Of a DNA stretch of 64,000 nt, positions 33,740 to 42,517 are shown piece by piece. The stretch lies in assembly GCF_013280595.1 (NCBI RefSeq), contig NZ_JAAATY010000033.1, forward strand, positions 1 to 64,000. Direction: 5' to 3'. Both the position numbers and the translations under genes were made by a program. Under the pieces are notes generated by a model. The model had not been told where the DNA came from, ran no database searches, and saw only the letters and a list, made by a program, of their open reading frames with translations. This stretch comes from Kibdelosporangium persicum. Its GTDB lineage: Bacteria > Actinomycetota > Actinomycetes > Mycobacteriales > Pseudonocardiaceae. Numbering within the stretch: the first letter of the stretch is position 1; every line of letters starts with the position of its first letter.

Positions 33740-34600
33740 TCAGGAGTGCGGGCAGGTGTGCCGGTACTCCTCGATCAGTGAACTCGGTGCCGGGGGCGGG
33801 CAGAGGAACTGTTCGTACCGGGTGTCGTTGTCGATGAACCGCTTCAACCACGAGATGCTGTACTTCGCGATCGTGGTGTTGGCGGATGTCGGCGCGGAAT
33901 GGCCGGCGTTGTTCAGTTCCAGGTAGGCCTTGTCCGGTGTGGACGAGAGGCTCTGGTAGAACGGCTCGGAATGCGCGCCGACCGAGGCCGTTGTGTCGTT
34001 CTCGGCGCCGACGACGAGCGTCGGAACCTGCACTGACGACCAGCTCTTGGTGGTGTGCCAGGCGGTGAGCGGAATGGCCGCCTGGAGGGCGGGCCGGGTG
34101 GCCGCGGCTCGCAGGCTGCCACCGCCGCCCATCGAGTGGCCCATCACGCCGAGCCTGCTGCCGTCGATCCGGCCGCGGACGGAACTGGTCTGCACCAGGT
34201 AGTCCAGTGCCGCGAGGAGCTGGGTGCCACGCTGGTCGGGCTGGTCGAGGATGGACAGCGTGTCGATGGTGATCACCACGAACCCCTGGGAGGCCAGCCG
34301 CGGGCCGTACCAGGCGACGCTGGTCTGGCGGGCGGTGAATCCCGGTGAGATCGCGACGGCACCGAACGTGCCCTCACTGGTGGATGTCGGGTAGTAGATC
34401 GTGCCGCCGCCGAACCCGCGGACGGCGCTCGCCGCCACCGTGGTCTGCGCGATGGCGAACGGCCCGCGGGACGCCTCGATACTGGCGACGGTCGGAGCGG
34501 GGCCGCGTTCGTAGGGATTGGCCGCCGCCTGTGCTTGTGCCGGAGTGACAAGCGTGGCGATCGCCAATGTGAGCAGGGTGAACAGGCTGCGAGTATGCAC
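33740..34600 (-). CDS. secreted cutinase / PETase-like polyester hydrolase
   Basis: An exported alpha/beta hydrolase of 286 aa with signal peptide [21 protein letters not shown]. It carries marks of actinobacterial cutinases and PET hydrolases: [22 protein letters not shown] oxyanion region, nucleophile motif [13 protein letters not shown] (Ser156), Trp181 in LTAWHT, Asp202 in GAENDTTA, His234 in NNAGHSAP, and a C-terminal Cys267-Cys283 pair matching the conserved disulfide. The natural role is likely cutin, polyester or triglyceride hydrolysis. I place the start at the GTG at 34600; the GTG four codons earlier overlaps the AAGAGG ribosome-binding site. Confidence 0.87.
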   Translation of the reverse strand: MHTRSLFTLLTLAIATLVTPAQAQAAANPYERGPAPTVASIEASRGPFAIAQTTVAASAVRGFGGGTIYYPTSTSEGTFGAVAISPGFTARQTSVAWYGPRLASQGFVVITIDTLSILDQPDQRGTQLLAALDYLVQTSSVRGRIDGSRLGVMGHSMGGGGSLRAAATRPALQAAIPLTAWHTTKSWSSVQVPTLVVGAENDTTASVGAHSEPFYQSLSSTPDKAYLELNNAGHSAPTSANTTIAKYSISWLKRFIDNDTRYEQFLCPPPAPSSLIEEYRHTCPHS

Positions 34601-34856
34601 GTCGTCGTACACCTCTTAGGTCGCAGGGAGACCGAAGCACCTTCATGTTACCGAGCGGTAGGCGTCACCGGAAGCGACGAAGGTAGGCATGCTCGGCAAC
34701 GATCTCCGGCGGCGAACGGATGTGTCGACGGTAAGCGATGCCGACCACTCCTTTGTGGACAGAGTGGCGCCGGGCTTGCGGGTTTTACGCCAGGGGATGC
34801 CGATTCCTCCCGGCCGTGCCAAGATGATCATCGACGTCCACTGGAGGGAAACGCCC

Positions 34857-35087
34857 ATGAAACGAATCCTGGCAACGGCCGCGGTCACCTCGGCTGCTGT
34901 CGGCGTGATGCTGGCAGGCGCGGGAACGGCGTCCGCGCAGGACCCGTATGCCAAGTACGCCACGGAATCCGCGTGCCGGACCGCGGGTTTCCAGTATGTG
35001 CTGTCCGGGAAGGCGTACCGTTACGACTGCACCGGTCCGCACGCCAACAGCCCGGCCAGCCAGAAGTACTGGCTTTACTTGATCTGA
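34857..35087 (+). CDS. small secreted protein
   Basis: A 76-aa protein with a signal peptide (MKRILATAAVTSAAVGVMLA, cleaved near residue 27). The mature chain begins QDPYAKYATESACRTAG and holds two cysteines 22 residues apart, then ends in an aromatic KYWLYLI. GGAGGGAA precedes the ATG. The family is not known to me; it resembles in layout the 84-aa protein at 30976 (acidic N-cap, Cys pair, aromatic tail). Confidence 0.68.
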   Translation: MKRILATAAVTSAAVGVMLAGAGTASAQDPYAKYATESACRTAGFQYVLSGKAYRYDCTGPHANSPASQKYWLYLI

Positions 35088-35398
35088 GTACGCCTTACCC
35101 GGGATGAGGACTCCTCCCTGAGTCCTTTATGGACCGGATTCGCACGGGTGGCGCCCGTCCGGCTCGCCGATTCGGCTGGTTGCGGCGGTACGGCGTTGGC
35201 TGTTCGCGCTCGCCGTGGTCACGCTCGTCGCCGAGACGGCGATCGCGATGACCACGGCGGCGCCCGGAAGCCTGCTCGGCGATCATCCCGGCCGTGCTGC
35301 CGTGGCACCTCACATTCCGGCGAGCTGCGTCGTCGGACTGGTGAGACCACAGGAACCGCGGCCAGGCGAACTGGTCGCGGCAGATCACGGAGGATGCG
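35088..35398 (+). other. 310-bp gap, no supported gene
   Basis: One frame around 35190-35380 encodes a hydrophobic stretch followed by Pro and Ala rich sequence, like the leader of an exported protein, but it has no start codon with a ribosome-binding site. It may be a remnant. The SnoaL-like gene after it has its own GGAGG site. Confidence 0.35.
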
Positions 35399-35815
35399 AT
35401 GACGCCGACGACCGATCCGGAGGTCATGGCGCTGCTGGACAGGCGGGTCGAGGCCTGCCGGGCCAAGGACATCGACGGGCTCATGGCGTTGTACGCGCCC
35501 ACGATCGTCTACTACGACGTCGTCCCGCCAGTTCAGTTCACGGGAACGGATGAAGTCCGCCGGAACTTCCTGCGGTGGTTCGACGAATACGACGGCCCTA
35601 TCGGTCTGGAGACGCACGAGCTCGAAGTGGCGACGAGCGGAGATGTCGCGTTCGCGCACATGCTTCACCTGGACAGCGGAGAACGCAAGGAAGGGCGGCC
35701 TGAGGGCGCGGTCTGGGTGCGATCGACCGTGTGCTGCCAACGGTCGGGCGGCAGGTGGTCGATCACGCACGAACACATCTCGCTGCCGATCGGCTGGCAG
35801 GACGAGGCCGCCTGA
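35399..35815 (+). CDS. SnoaL-like / NTF2-fold protein
   Basis: A 138-aa cone-shaped alpha+beta barrel protein of the nuclear transport factor 2 family. The pattern VEACRAKDIDGLMALYAPTI, then YYDVVPPVQFTG, VRRNFLRWFDEYDGPI, and the strand WSITHEHISLPI are typical of ketosteroid-isomerase-like proteins. Such folds include isomerases, cyclases and hydroxylases in polyketide pathways as well as stress proteins. GGAGG precedes the ATG at good spacing. Function is not fixed by context. Confidence 0.8.
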   Translation: MTPTTDPEVMALLDRRVEACRAKDIDGLMALYAPTIVYYDVVPPVQFTGTDEVRRNFLRWFDEYDGPIGLETHELEVATSGDVAFAHMLHLDSGERKEGRPEGAVWVRSTVCCQRSGGRWSITHEHISLPIGWQDEAA

Positions 35816-35824
35816 CCTCGAAGA

Positions 35825-36409
35825 TCAGTCCTCCTCGGCCCGCATCCGCACGTGGATGCGTTCGCCCTGCGGGCTCAGGATGTTGAGCACCTCCACCGGG
35901 CCGTCGCCGGTGCTGCCGAACCAGTGCGGCAGCCGGGTGTCGAACTCCGCGGCCTCACCGGCTTCGAGCACCAGGTCCTGCGAGCCCACGACGAGCCGCA
36001 ACCGTCCGGAAAGGACGTACAGCCACTCGTAGCCGTCGTGGGTGCACAGGTCCGGGGTGTCGCGCTGGGGCGGGATGATCGTCTTGAAGGTGTGTTGTGG
36101 CCCGGGCCGGCGGGTGAGCGGCAGCACCACGCTGCCGTCCACCCGCCGTGGCGTCGGGCGGATCCGCGGGTCGACCACCTCCGGCCCGCCGACCAGCTCG
36201 TCCAGCGGAATCCGGTAGGCGCGGGCGATCGGCAGCAGCAGCTCGAGGCTGGGCCGCCGCTGCCCGACCTCCAGCCGGGACAGGGTGCTCTTGGAGATCC
36301 CGGTCGTCTCGGACAGATCGGACAGGCTCAGCCCGCGCTGTGTCCGCAGCCGCTTGAGCCGGGGACCGGTGTCGGCGAGCGCTCGGTTGAGGTCCTCGAA
36401 CTGGGTCAT
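35825..36409 (-). CDS. XRE-cupin transcriptional regulator
   Basis: A 194-aa regulator made of an N-terminal XRE helix-turn-helix (LRTQRGLSLSDLSETTGISK, residues 21-40, followed by TLSRLEVGQRRPSLELL) and a C-terminal cupin barrel (YEWLYVLSGRLRLVVGSQDL, HWFGSTGDG). The cupin probably senses a small ligand. It is divergent to the MFS exporter at 36680 with about 270 bp between, including the short frame at 36504, so it is the probable regulator of that exporter. Confidence 0.88.
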   Translation of the reverse strand: MTQFEDLNRALADTGPRLKRLRTQRGLSLSDLSETTGISKSTLSRLEVGQRRPSLELLLPIARAYRIPLDELVGGPEVVDPRIRPTPRRVDGSVVLPLTRRPGPQHTFKTIIPPQRDTPDLCTHDGYEWLYVLSGRLRLVVGSQDLVLEAGEAAEFDTRLPHWFGSTGDGPVEVLNILSPQGERIHVRMRAEED

Positions 36410-36503
36410 GACCCCATGACACCACGTCGGCGTCCCGATTTCAGCAACATTCGTTGCCGATCGGTACACGCGGGTCGCAGCATGGCGGCGGAGGTGATCG
36501 TCG

Positions 36504-36683
36504 ATGAGTGGGGCGAAACTGTCCGAACTCGACTGTGATGGAGTGGTGATCGGGGCCGGTGCGGCGGGGGAGGACGGCTGGCCGGCCGTCGACCGCACCG
36601 GCGTGCCCGGGGTGTGGGCCGCCGTCGACCGTGCCGTGCGGCAGCGACTGGCCATCAAGCCGGCCGGGGGTGCCGGCCGATGA
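36504..36683 (+). pseudogene. flavoprotein (TrxR-like) remnant coupled to MFS gene
   Basis: A 59-codon frame whose ends look like the start and the end of a thioredoxin-reductase-like flavoprotein joined together: CDGVVIGAGAAGE is the N-terminal dinucleotide-binding motif, and VDRTGVPGVWAA is the C-terminal FAD-contact motif (normally followed by GD or GN). About 250 residues between them are absent. The stop overlaps the MFS start by 4 bp (36680-36683), so it still couples translation of the exporter. I read it as an in-frame internal deletion. It might produce a short peptide. Confidence 0.5.
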
Positions 36684-37876
36684 GTGTCCACACCGAAGAG
36701 CAGGCGGCGACCTCCGGCCGGAGGCTGCCGGTGGGCGTCTACCTGCTCGCGTTCAGCCTTTTCGCCATGGGCAGCGCGGAGTTCCTGGTCGCCGGGGTGC
36801 TGCCGGGGATCGCCGACGACCTGGGGATCTCGCTGTCCTCGGCCGGTGCGTTGATCTCGGCGTTCGCGGTCGGAGTGGTCCTCGGCGGGCCGCCGTTGGC
36901 CGTCGCGACCCTGCGCTGGCCTCGGCGAACGACATTGGTGGTCACGCAGGCCGCGTTCGCCGCCTCGGTGGCGATCGGCCTGCTGACCGACAACTACGGT
37001 TTGTTGCTGGCCACACGCTTCCTCTGCGGACTGGCCTACGCGGGATATTGGGCGGTCGCCGCCGTCACCGCGATCGCCCTTGTCCCTCCCGACCGCACAG
37101 CGCGCGCCTCCGGGGTGGTGGTCAGCGGACTGAGCCTCGCGATGATCGCGGGTGGGCCGGCGGGCGCGCTGGTCAGCCATTTCACCGGCTGGCGCGGCGG
37201 GTTCTGGGTCGTGGTCGCGCTTACCGTGGCCGGTGCCCTGCTGACCGTCGCCGCGGTGCCCGCCGCCCGCGCGCACGAAGAACCCAGTGTGCGGCGAGAA
37301 CTGCGCGTCATGCGGCAGCCCCGGCTGTGGATCGTCTACGCGGTCACCTTGTTGAGCACCGCTGCCTACATGATCTCCTACAACTACCTGGCGGCGTTCC
37401 TGACCGACGTCACCGGCATCGGAGCTGTGTGGGTGCCCGCGATCCTCACCCTGTTCGGTGTCGGCGCCTTCGTCGGCCTGTCGGTCGGCGGCCGGATCTC
37501 CGACGGGCGGCCGTATTCCGCGCTGCTGGCTGGGACGGTCGGCATCGGGGTCGCGTCGGTCCTGCTCGCGCTCCTCGCCGGGCACGCCGTGGTCGTCGTG
37601 CCGTTGATCCTGCTCATGGGCGTCGCGGGGTTCGTGCTGAACCCGGCCATTTACGGGCGGGTCTTCACGATCGCGGCACAGGCGCCCACCCTCGCCGGTG
37701 CCACCGCCGTGTCGGCGTTCCAGCTTGGCATCTCGCTGGTTCCCGTGTTCGCAGGCGCCGCCCTGACCGCCGGTGCCGGTGTCGGCTCCATCCCGTGGCT
37801 CGGTGCGGGTCTTGCCCTGATCACGATCCCGGCGATCCTGCTCGAACGGCGGATCACGCGATCAAGGCGGCCATGA
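36680..37876 (+). CDS. MFS exporter (DHA1-like, 12 TM)
   Basis: A 398-aa transporter with 12 predicted TM segments, similar to the AraJ/PbuE type of sugar or drug efflux proteins (start LPVGVYLLAFSLFAMGSAEF, then GVLPGIADDLGISLSSAGAL). The mid loop and the second half are paired as usual (FGVGAFVGLSVGGRISDGRP). The start ATG overlaps the stop of the preceding short frame. It is divergent to the XRE-cupin regulator and is its likely target, exporting an unknown compound. Confidence 0.87.
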   Translation: MSVHTEEQAATSGRRLPVGVYLLAFSLFAMGSAEFLVAGVLPGIADDLGISLSSAGALISAFAVGVVLGGPPLAVATLRWPRRTTLVVTQAAFAASVAIGLLTDNYGLLLATRFLCGLAYAGYWAVAAVTAIALVPPDRTARASGVVVSGLSLAMIAGGPAGALVSHFTGWRGGFWVVVALTVAGALLTVAAVPAARAHEEPSVRRELRVMRQPRLWIVYAVTLLSTAAYMISYNYLAAFLTDVTGIGAVWVPAILTLFGVGAFVGLSVGGRISDGRPYSALLAGTVGIGVASVLLALLAGHAVVVVPLILLMGVAGFVLNPAIYGRVFTIAAQAPTLAGATAVSAFQLGISLVPVFAGAALTAGAGVGSIPWLGAGLALITIPAILLERRITRSRRP

Positions 37877-38198
37877 CCAGCGCCGCGTCATCGGCAGGCC
37901 GGTCTGGTCGGCGACGCTCACGCGCAGGGACCTGGCGCTGATCGGCCAAGCCTGAGCGGGCGGCGGAGTCCGTCCTGATCGGACAGGCCGCGTCCGGACC
38001 GGGGAGCGGCCAGGCGACCGGGTCGCGCTGACCTTTGTGGACTACTCTGGCGTGATCATGGGACGACACGTCCGATGATCACGCCTCCATGCCCGGCGAA
38101 GCCGACGGCTGCGATTCGGTCGAAGACGTGACTTCCCGGGCGGACTGTGAATACCATGGCGGCCTGGCGTGACCACCGGGTGAAACTGCAGGTATGGA
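37877..38198. other. 320-bp gap before the MoxR operon
   Basis: No gene I can support. It holds the end of the MFS transcript and, probably, the promoter of the MoxR operon. Confidence 0.4.
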
Positions 38199-39173
38199 GT
38201 GGCGCAATTGCCCGATACGGCGATGTTCCATCGACGCTTTCTTCAGTTGACGGGAAACATCGAGGAATTCATCCGGGGGAAGTCCGAGGTCGTCCGGCTC
38301 GCCCTCGTCTGCCTGCTCGCCGAGGGACACCTGTTGATCGAGGACGTCCCCGGGGTGGCGAAGACGTCCCTGGCCAAGGCGATCGCGCGGTCGGTCGAGG
38401 GTGCGGCGGTGAAACGTGTCCAGTTCACGCCCGACCTGCTGCCGTCCGACGTGACCGGTGTCCAGGTCTACGACCAGGCAGGTGGCGGCTTCGAGTTCCG
38501 GCAGGGCCCGGTGTTCGCCAACATCCTGCTGGGTGACGAGATCAACCGGGCCTCGCCGAAGACCCAGTCCGCACTGCTGGAGGTGATGGCCGAGCACCAG
38601 GTGACGGTGGACGGTGTGCCGTACGCGGTGCCGCATCCGTTCCTGTGCATCGCGACACAGAACCCGGTCGAGCAGCACGGCACGTATCCGTTGCCCGAGG
38701 CCCAGCTGGACCGGTTCCTGATGCGGATCTCCATCGGCTACCCCGAGGAACTGGCCGACGAGGTCGCGATCGTGACCGGTGGGCTGGCGCGGCGACGGCC
38801 CGAGGAGCTCAAGCCCGTCATCGAGCTGGACGAACTGCGCACGATGATCACCGCGCTGCGGGACCTGCACGTCGCCGAGAACCTGCGGACCTACGTCGCC
38901 ACGATCACCAGGGCGACCCGTAAGCACCCGGACGTTCACCTCGGCGTCAGCCCCCGTGGCAGCATCGCGTTGGCGACCGCCGCGCAGGCATGGGCGCTGT
39001 CGATGGGGCGGGACTTCGTCACGGCCGACGACGTGAAGGCCGTCGCGGTGCCGGTGTTGAACCACCGGCTGCTGCTGACCTCCGAGGCGCGGCTGCGCAA
39101 ACAGAAACCGGAGGCCATCGTGGCGGAGATCCTGGCCGGAATCCCGGTTCCTCGCCTGCCAGAACCGCGGTGA
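38199..39173 (+). CDS. MoxR-family AAA+ ATPase
   Basis: A 324-aa AAA+ protein. Walker A is GVAKTS (52-57, in EDVPGVAKTSLAKAIA), Walker B is in LLGDEINRASPKTQSALLE, sensor 1 is ATQNPVEQHGTYPLPEAQLD and the arginine finger region is LDRFLMRISIGYP. MoxR ATPases chaperone or activate proteins carrying a VWA domain, and they often sit with DUF58 and transglutaminase-like genes. Start is a GTG at 38199. It heads a four-gene operon with a 6-bp gap to DUF58. Confidence 0.92.
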   Translation: MAQLPDTAMFHRRFLQLTGNIEEFIRGKSEVVRLALVCLLAEGHLLIEDVPGVAKTSLAKAIARSVEGAAVKRVQFTPDLLPSDVTGVQVYDQAGGGFEFRQGPVFANILLGDEINRASPKTQSALLEVMAEHQVTVDGVPYAVPHPFLCIATQNPVEQHGTYPLPEAQLDRFLMRISIGYPEELADEVAIVTGGLARRRPEELKPVIELDELRTMITALRDLHVAENLRTYVATITRATRKHPDVHLGVSPRGSIALATAAQAWALSMGRDFVTADDVKAVAVPVLNHRLLLTSEARLRKQKPEAIVAEILAGIPVPRLPEPR

Positions 39174-39179
39174 GCCGAT

Positions 39180-40313
39180 GTGATCACCGCAACGGGCCTG
39201 ACGGTCGCCGCAACCGGCGTCATCCTGCTGCTGGCCGGGGTGTGGATCGATTCGCCTGAGTTGGTGATCCTCGGCTTCGCCTGTGTCATGGCGCTGCTCG
39301 TCGCGGCGGCGTGGCTGCTCGCGCGCCCGAGGTTGACGGTGCTGCGCGAGATCAACCCCGGGCGAGTGGAGGAAGGCGCTGTCGTCCATGGCGTGCTGAC
39401 CGTGACGAACGTCGGGCGTCGTCGCAGCACTCCGTTGCTGGCCGTGGAGACGGTCGCCGATCATCGCGTCACGGTGCCGTTGCCGAGTCTGGCCGTCGGC
39501 GAGAACTTCGAGACGGTCTACTCGTTGCCGCCTTTCCGCCGTGGCCGGTATGTGATCCCGCCGGTCACCCTCGATCACTCCGACCCGCTCCGGCTGCTCC
39601 ACAGTGGACGGACGAGTGGCCGTGAGGCGCTGTTGTCGGTGTACCCGCGGGTGCATCACATCGATCCGCTGCCGCTGGGCGGTCCGCGTGACGTGGAAGG
39701 ACCGACCTCGGCCAGTTCCCCGCAGGACGGCGTGGCATTCCACAGCCTGCGTGTCTACCAGCCCGGTGACGACTGGCGGCGGATCCACTGGAAGTCCACC
39801 GCGCGCACCGGCGAGCTCATGGTCAGGCACAACGTCATCCCCAACGAGCCGCGGCACGTGGTGATCCTCGACACCAGTGCGAAGCCGTACAGTGGCTCGT
39901 CGTTCGAGGAGGCAGTGCGAGTGGCTGCGTCGTTGTGTGTGGCAGCGGAGAAGGTCGGGCACCCGCTTGTCTGTGGCACCACCGCGGACCTGGACGTCGC
40001 CGAAGGCGAAGCCGCTGCCCTCGATCTGTTGTCCGGTGTGCGGTGCTCGACGTCGGACCGCGGCCTGCTGGCGCTCGACGCCATGCTCGGTGCCATCGTG
40101 CCCGCAGGGGAGCGAGTGGCCCTGAGTATCGTGACAGGGCAAGCAGATCCTGGTGAACTGGCCAGCCTCGCGGTGCTGAGGTCCCAGTTCCTCGCCGTCA
40201 GCCTCGTCCATATCGGACAAGTCGATGTGGAGGCGCTACCCGGTGTGGTGACGATCGGCGCGCGGACCAGCACGGAGTTCGAGGCCAGATGGAATCAGCT
40301 GGTCCGATCGTGA
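39180..40313 (+). CDS. DUF58 protein (VWA-like)
   Basis: A 377-aa membrane-anchored protein with two TM segments at the N-terminus (TVAATGVILLLAGVW, VILGFACVMALLVAAAWLL). The DUF58 signature DGVAFHSLRVYQPGDDWRRI is near residues 182-201, with the HWKSTARTGELMVR stretch after it, and the rest is VWA-like with ILDTSAKP as a degenerate metal-site motif. It is the usual MoxR partner. The stop overlaps the next gene by 4 bp (GTGA). Confidence 0.9.
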   Translation: MITATGLTVAATGVILLLAGVWIDSPELVILGFACVMALLVAAAWLLARPRLTVLREINPGRVEEGAVVHGVLTVTNVGRRRSTPLLAVETVADHRVTVPLPSLAVGENFETVYSLPPFRRGRYVIPPVTLDHSDPLRLLHSGRTSGREALLSVYPRVHHIDPLPLGGPRDVEGPTSASSPQDGVAFHSLRVYQPGDDWRRIHWKSTARTGELMVRHNVIPNEPRHVVILDTSAKPYSGSSFEEAVRVAASLCVAAEKVGHPLVCGTTADLDVAEGEAAALDLLSGVRCSTSDRGLLALDAMLGAIVPAGERVALSIVTGQADPGELASLAVLRSQFLAVSLVHIGQVDVEALPGVVTIGARTSTEFEARWNQLVRS

Positions 40314-42517
40314 ACGGGGACAAGCCGTTTCGGCTCGCCGAGGTCGCCCTGTGCGCGGTGGCGACCATCGCGACAGGGCTGCTGTACGGTCGGTTCTTCG
40401 CCTCCATCGGCTACCTGCCAACCGTTTGCGCCGCCGCGCTGGCCGGTGCGTTGATCGCTGCCGTGGCCGGACTACGCCGGTGGCGAATGGTCCGAACCTT
40501 GCTGGCAGCGGTCGCCGGGTTCGTGGTTCTGGCGGTATACGGGGTTTTCCGCGGCACCCTCTACTATGGCTTGCCCACTGGGAGCACCGCGTCGGAGCTG
40601 GCGCGGGCCGTGTTCGACGGATGGGTACGACTGTTCCTGGTGGCACCGCCCGCGGATGTGCGGCCAGATCTGCTGATCACGCCGGTGCTCATCACGTGGA
40701 TCGCGGCGTTCACGGCCGCCACACTCGCTGTGCGGACCCGGAATGTGCTCGCACCGATCGCGCCAGTGCTGGTGGCGTTCGTGCTCGCGTTGCTGTACCT
40801 CGGCAAACAGCCCGGTGTCCACCTGACTACCACAGTGCTCTTCCTCACGGCGGCATTGTCGCTGATGTTGCTGCGTACCGTCCGCCTCGGTGCCCGGTCG
40901 GAACGCGACCGTCGAGCGATGACCAGCAAGCTGTTGTTCGGCCTGCCTGCCGTGGTGCTGATCGCGGTGCCTGCCGTTCTCTACGGCCAGACATCCCCAT
41001 TGGCTTCCGGCGAGCAGCGGTTCGACCCCCGGACCCTGAGGCCTCCGCCCGTGCGGATCATCGACACGCTCACGCCGTTGGCCAGGCTCAAAGGCCAGCT
41101 ACGGGAACAACCACCTCGCCGGTTGTTCACCGTGCGCGTGACCGGTGAGCGGCGGCCGGACCGGATCAGGCTCGCCGCGTTGAACCGCTTCGACGGCGTG
41201 TCGTGGACCTCGACGGACCAGTTCCTCGTCGCGGGCCGTCAACTCGCGACCGATCCTGCGCTCACCAACTCCCGGACGGTGTCCGCGCACATCACCATCG
41301 AGGACCTGAACGGACCGTTCCTGCCGACGCTCGGCTGGCCCAGGCAACTCGACATCGCACAGCCCGGCGAGGAGCCTGTCGGCTTCAGCACGACTTCCGG
41401 CGTGCTCGTCAGCACCCTGCGGTCCTTGCGCGGAGTGGAGTACGACCTCGTCGGGCAACTGACCGACCACGACGAGGGGCTGCTTCGAGCGGCACCGACC
41501 ACCACCCCGGATTACCGTGGCTACACCGATGTGCCGGAAGACATGCCGCCGCTGCTGCGGGCACTGGCACAGCAGCTCACAGCCATCGAAACGACGCCGT
41601 ACGGCAAGCTGACGGCGATCGAGGAGCACCTGCGTGCCCTGCCGTACCAGGTGGACGCGCTGTCAGGACATTCCTACGCCGCCCTGGTCAGGTTGCTGAC
41701 CCGGACCAGTGCCGGCTATGCCGAGCAGAACGCGTCGGCATTCGCGGTACTCGCCCGTGCCGCGGGTTTCCCGGCCAGGGTTGCTGTGGGCTACAAGCTC
41801 GACGACAGCCCGGACGGTTCCTACACCGTGACCACCCGCGACGCACATGCCTGGGCGGAGGTGCACTTCGACGGCTACGGCTGGGTCGTGTTCGAGCCCA
41901 CCGACACGTCACAGGACGCCTCCGAAACACCGGACAGGCCGACAGTCGCTCCGCGGCCCGCGCAGCCTCCAGTGGCCCAGCAGCCGCCCGCGGTGCGACC
42001 GCCGCAGACACCGCCACGGTCGGGCAGCGGCCAAAACGAAGGACTGGTGGAGGCGGCGTTCGTGGCCTCGGTCCCAACGGCCCTGGTCGTACTGCTGGCG
42101 ACGATGATCACGGGAGTGAAAGCACATCGGCGACGGCGGCGTCGCCGTGCACGCGGCAACGCCGCGCGCGTCATGGGGGCATGGCAGGAAGCCGCGGATC
42201 GGCTGACCGAACGCGGCATTCCCACGTCAGGCTCGCTCACCGCCAGCGAGATCGCGGCGCACGCAGTCGGTACGCTGGGTGATGCCGCGAACCCGTTGTC
42301 AGAACTAGCGCCGTTGGCCACCATGGCGGTGTACGCGCGCGACGAACCGGACGACGATGAGGTTCACCGGGCCTGGCAGCTCGAGGCGCAACTGCGGCGG
42401 CAGCTGTACCCGAGACGTTTCTCCGTGCGCCGGCTTCGGGCGAGGCTCGATCCGCGGCCGGTCATCGCCGGGTGGCGGCAGGCCGGACAACTGGGGAGTC
42501 ACCGAGATGATCATTGA
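40310..42517 (+). CDS. TgpA-like transglutaminase-domain protein, catalytic Cys lost
   Basis: A 735-aa polytopic membrane protein. The N-terminal part has about six TM segments, then an extracytoplasmic region, a transglutaminase core and a C-terminal TM followed by a basic cytosolic tail (DUF4129-like). In the core the motif that should read GYCEQ is GYAEQ (Ala471, codon 41720-41722), so the nucleophile is missing; the His in DAHAWAEVHFDGYGW (His513) is present. The protein is therefore probably not a working transglutaminase or protease. I use the GTG at 40310, whose GTGA overlaps the DUF58 stop; the ATG at 40289 is an alternative. It overlaps the next gene by 11 bp. Confidence 0.88.
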   Translation: MNGDKPFRLAEVALCAVATIATGLLYGRFFASIGYLPTVCAAALAGALIAAVAGLRRWRMVRTLLAAVAGFVVLAVYGVFRGTLYYGLPTGSTASELARAVFDGWVRLFLVAPPADVRPDLLITPVLITWIAAFTAATLAVRTRNVLAPIAPVLVAFVLALLYLGKQPGVHLTTTVLFLTAALSLMLLRTVRLGARSERDRRAMTSKLLFGLPAVVLIAVPAVLYGQTSPLASGEQRFDPRTLRPPPVRIIDTLTPLARLKGQLREQPPRRLFTVRVTGERRPDRIRLAALNRFDGVSWTSTDQFLVAGRQLATDPALTNSRTVSAHITIEDLNGPFLPTLGWPRQLDIAQPGEEPVGFSTTSGVLVSTLRSLRGVEYDLVGQLTDHDEGLLRAAPTTTPDYRGYTDVPEDMPPLLRALAQQLTAIETTPYGKLTAIEEHLRALPYQVDALSGHSYAALVRLLTRTSAGYAEQNASAFAVLARAAGFPARVAVGYKLDDSPDGSYTVTTRDAHAWAEVHFDGYGWVVFEPTDTSQDASETPDRPTVAPRPAQPPVAQQPPAVRPPQTPPRSGSGQNEGLVEAAFVASVPTALVVLLATMITGVKAHRRRRRRRARGNAARVMGAWQEAADRLTERGIPTSGSLTASEIAAHAVGTLGDAANPLSELAPLATMAVYARDEPDDDEVHRAWQLEAQLRRQLYPRRFSVRRLRARLDPRPVIAGWRQAGQLGSHRDDH

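Noticed and set aside
35148..35402. 85-codon plus-strand frame before the SnoaL-like gene
   Set aside because: No ribosome-binding site and no conserved pattern; only a possible remnant in a different frame.
38079..40220. 713-codon open frame on the minus strand across MoxR and DUF58
   Set aside because: It is antisense to two well-defined genes with family motifs; long antisense frames are common in high-GC DNA, and its product is low-complexity His/Gln/Arg.
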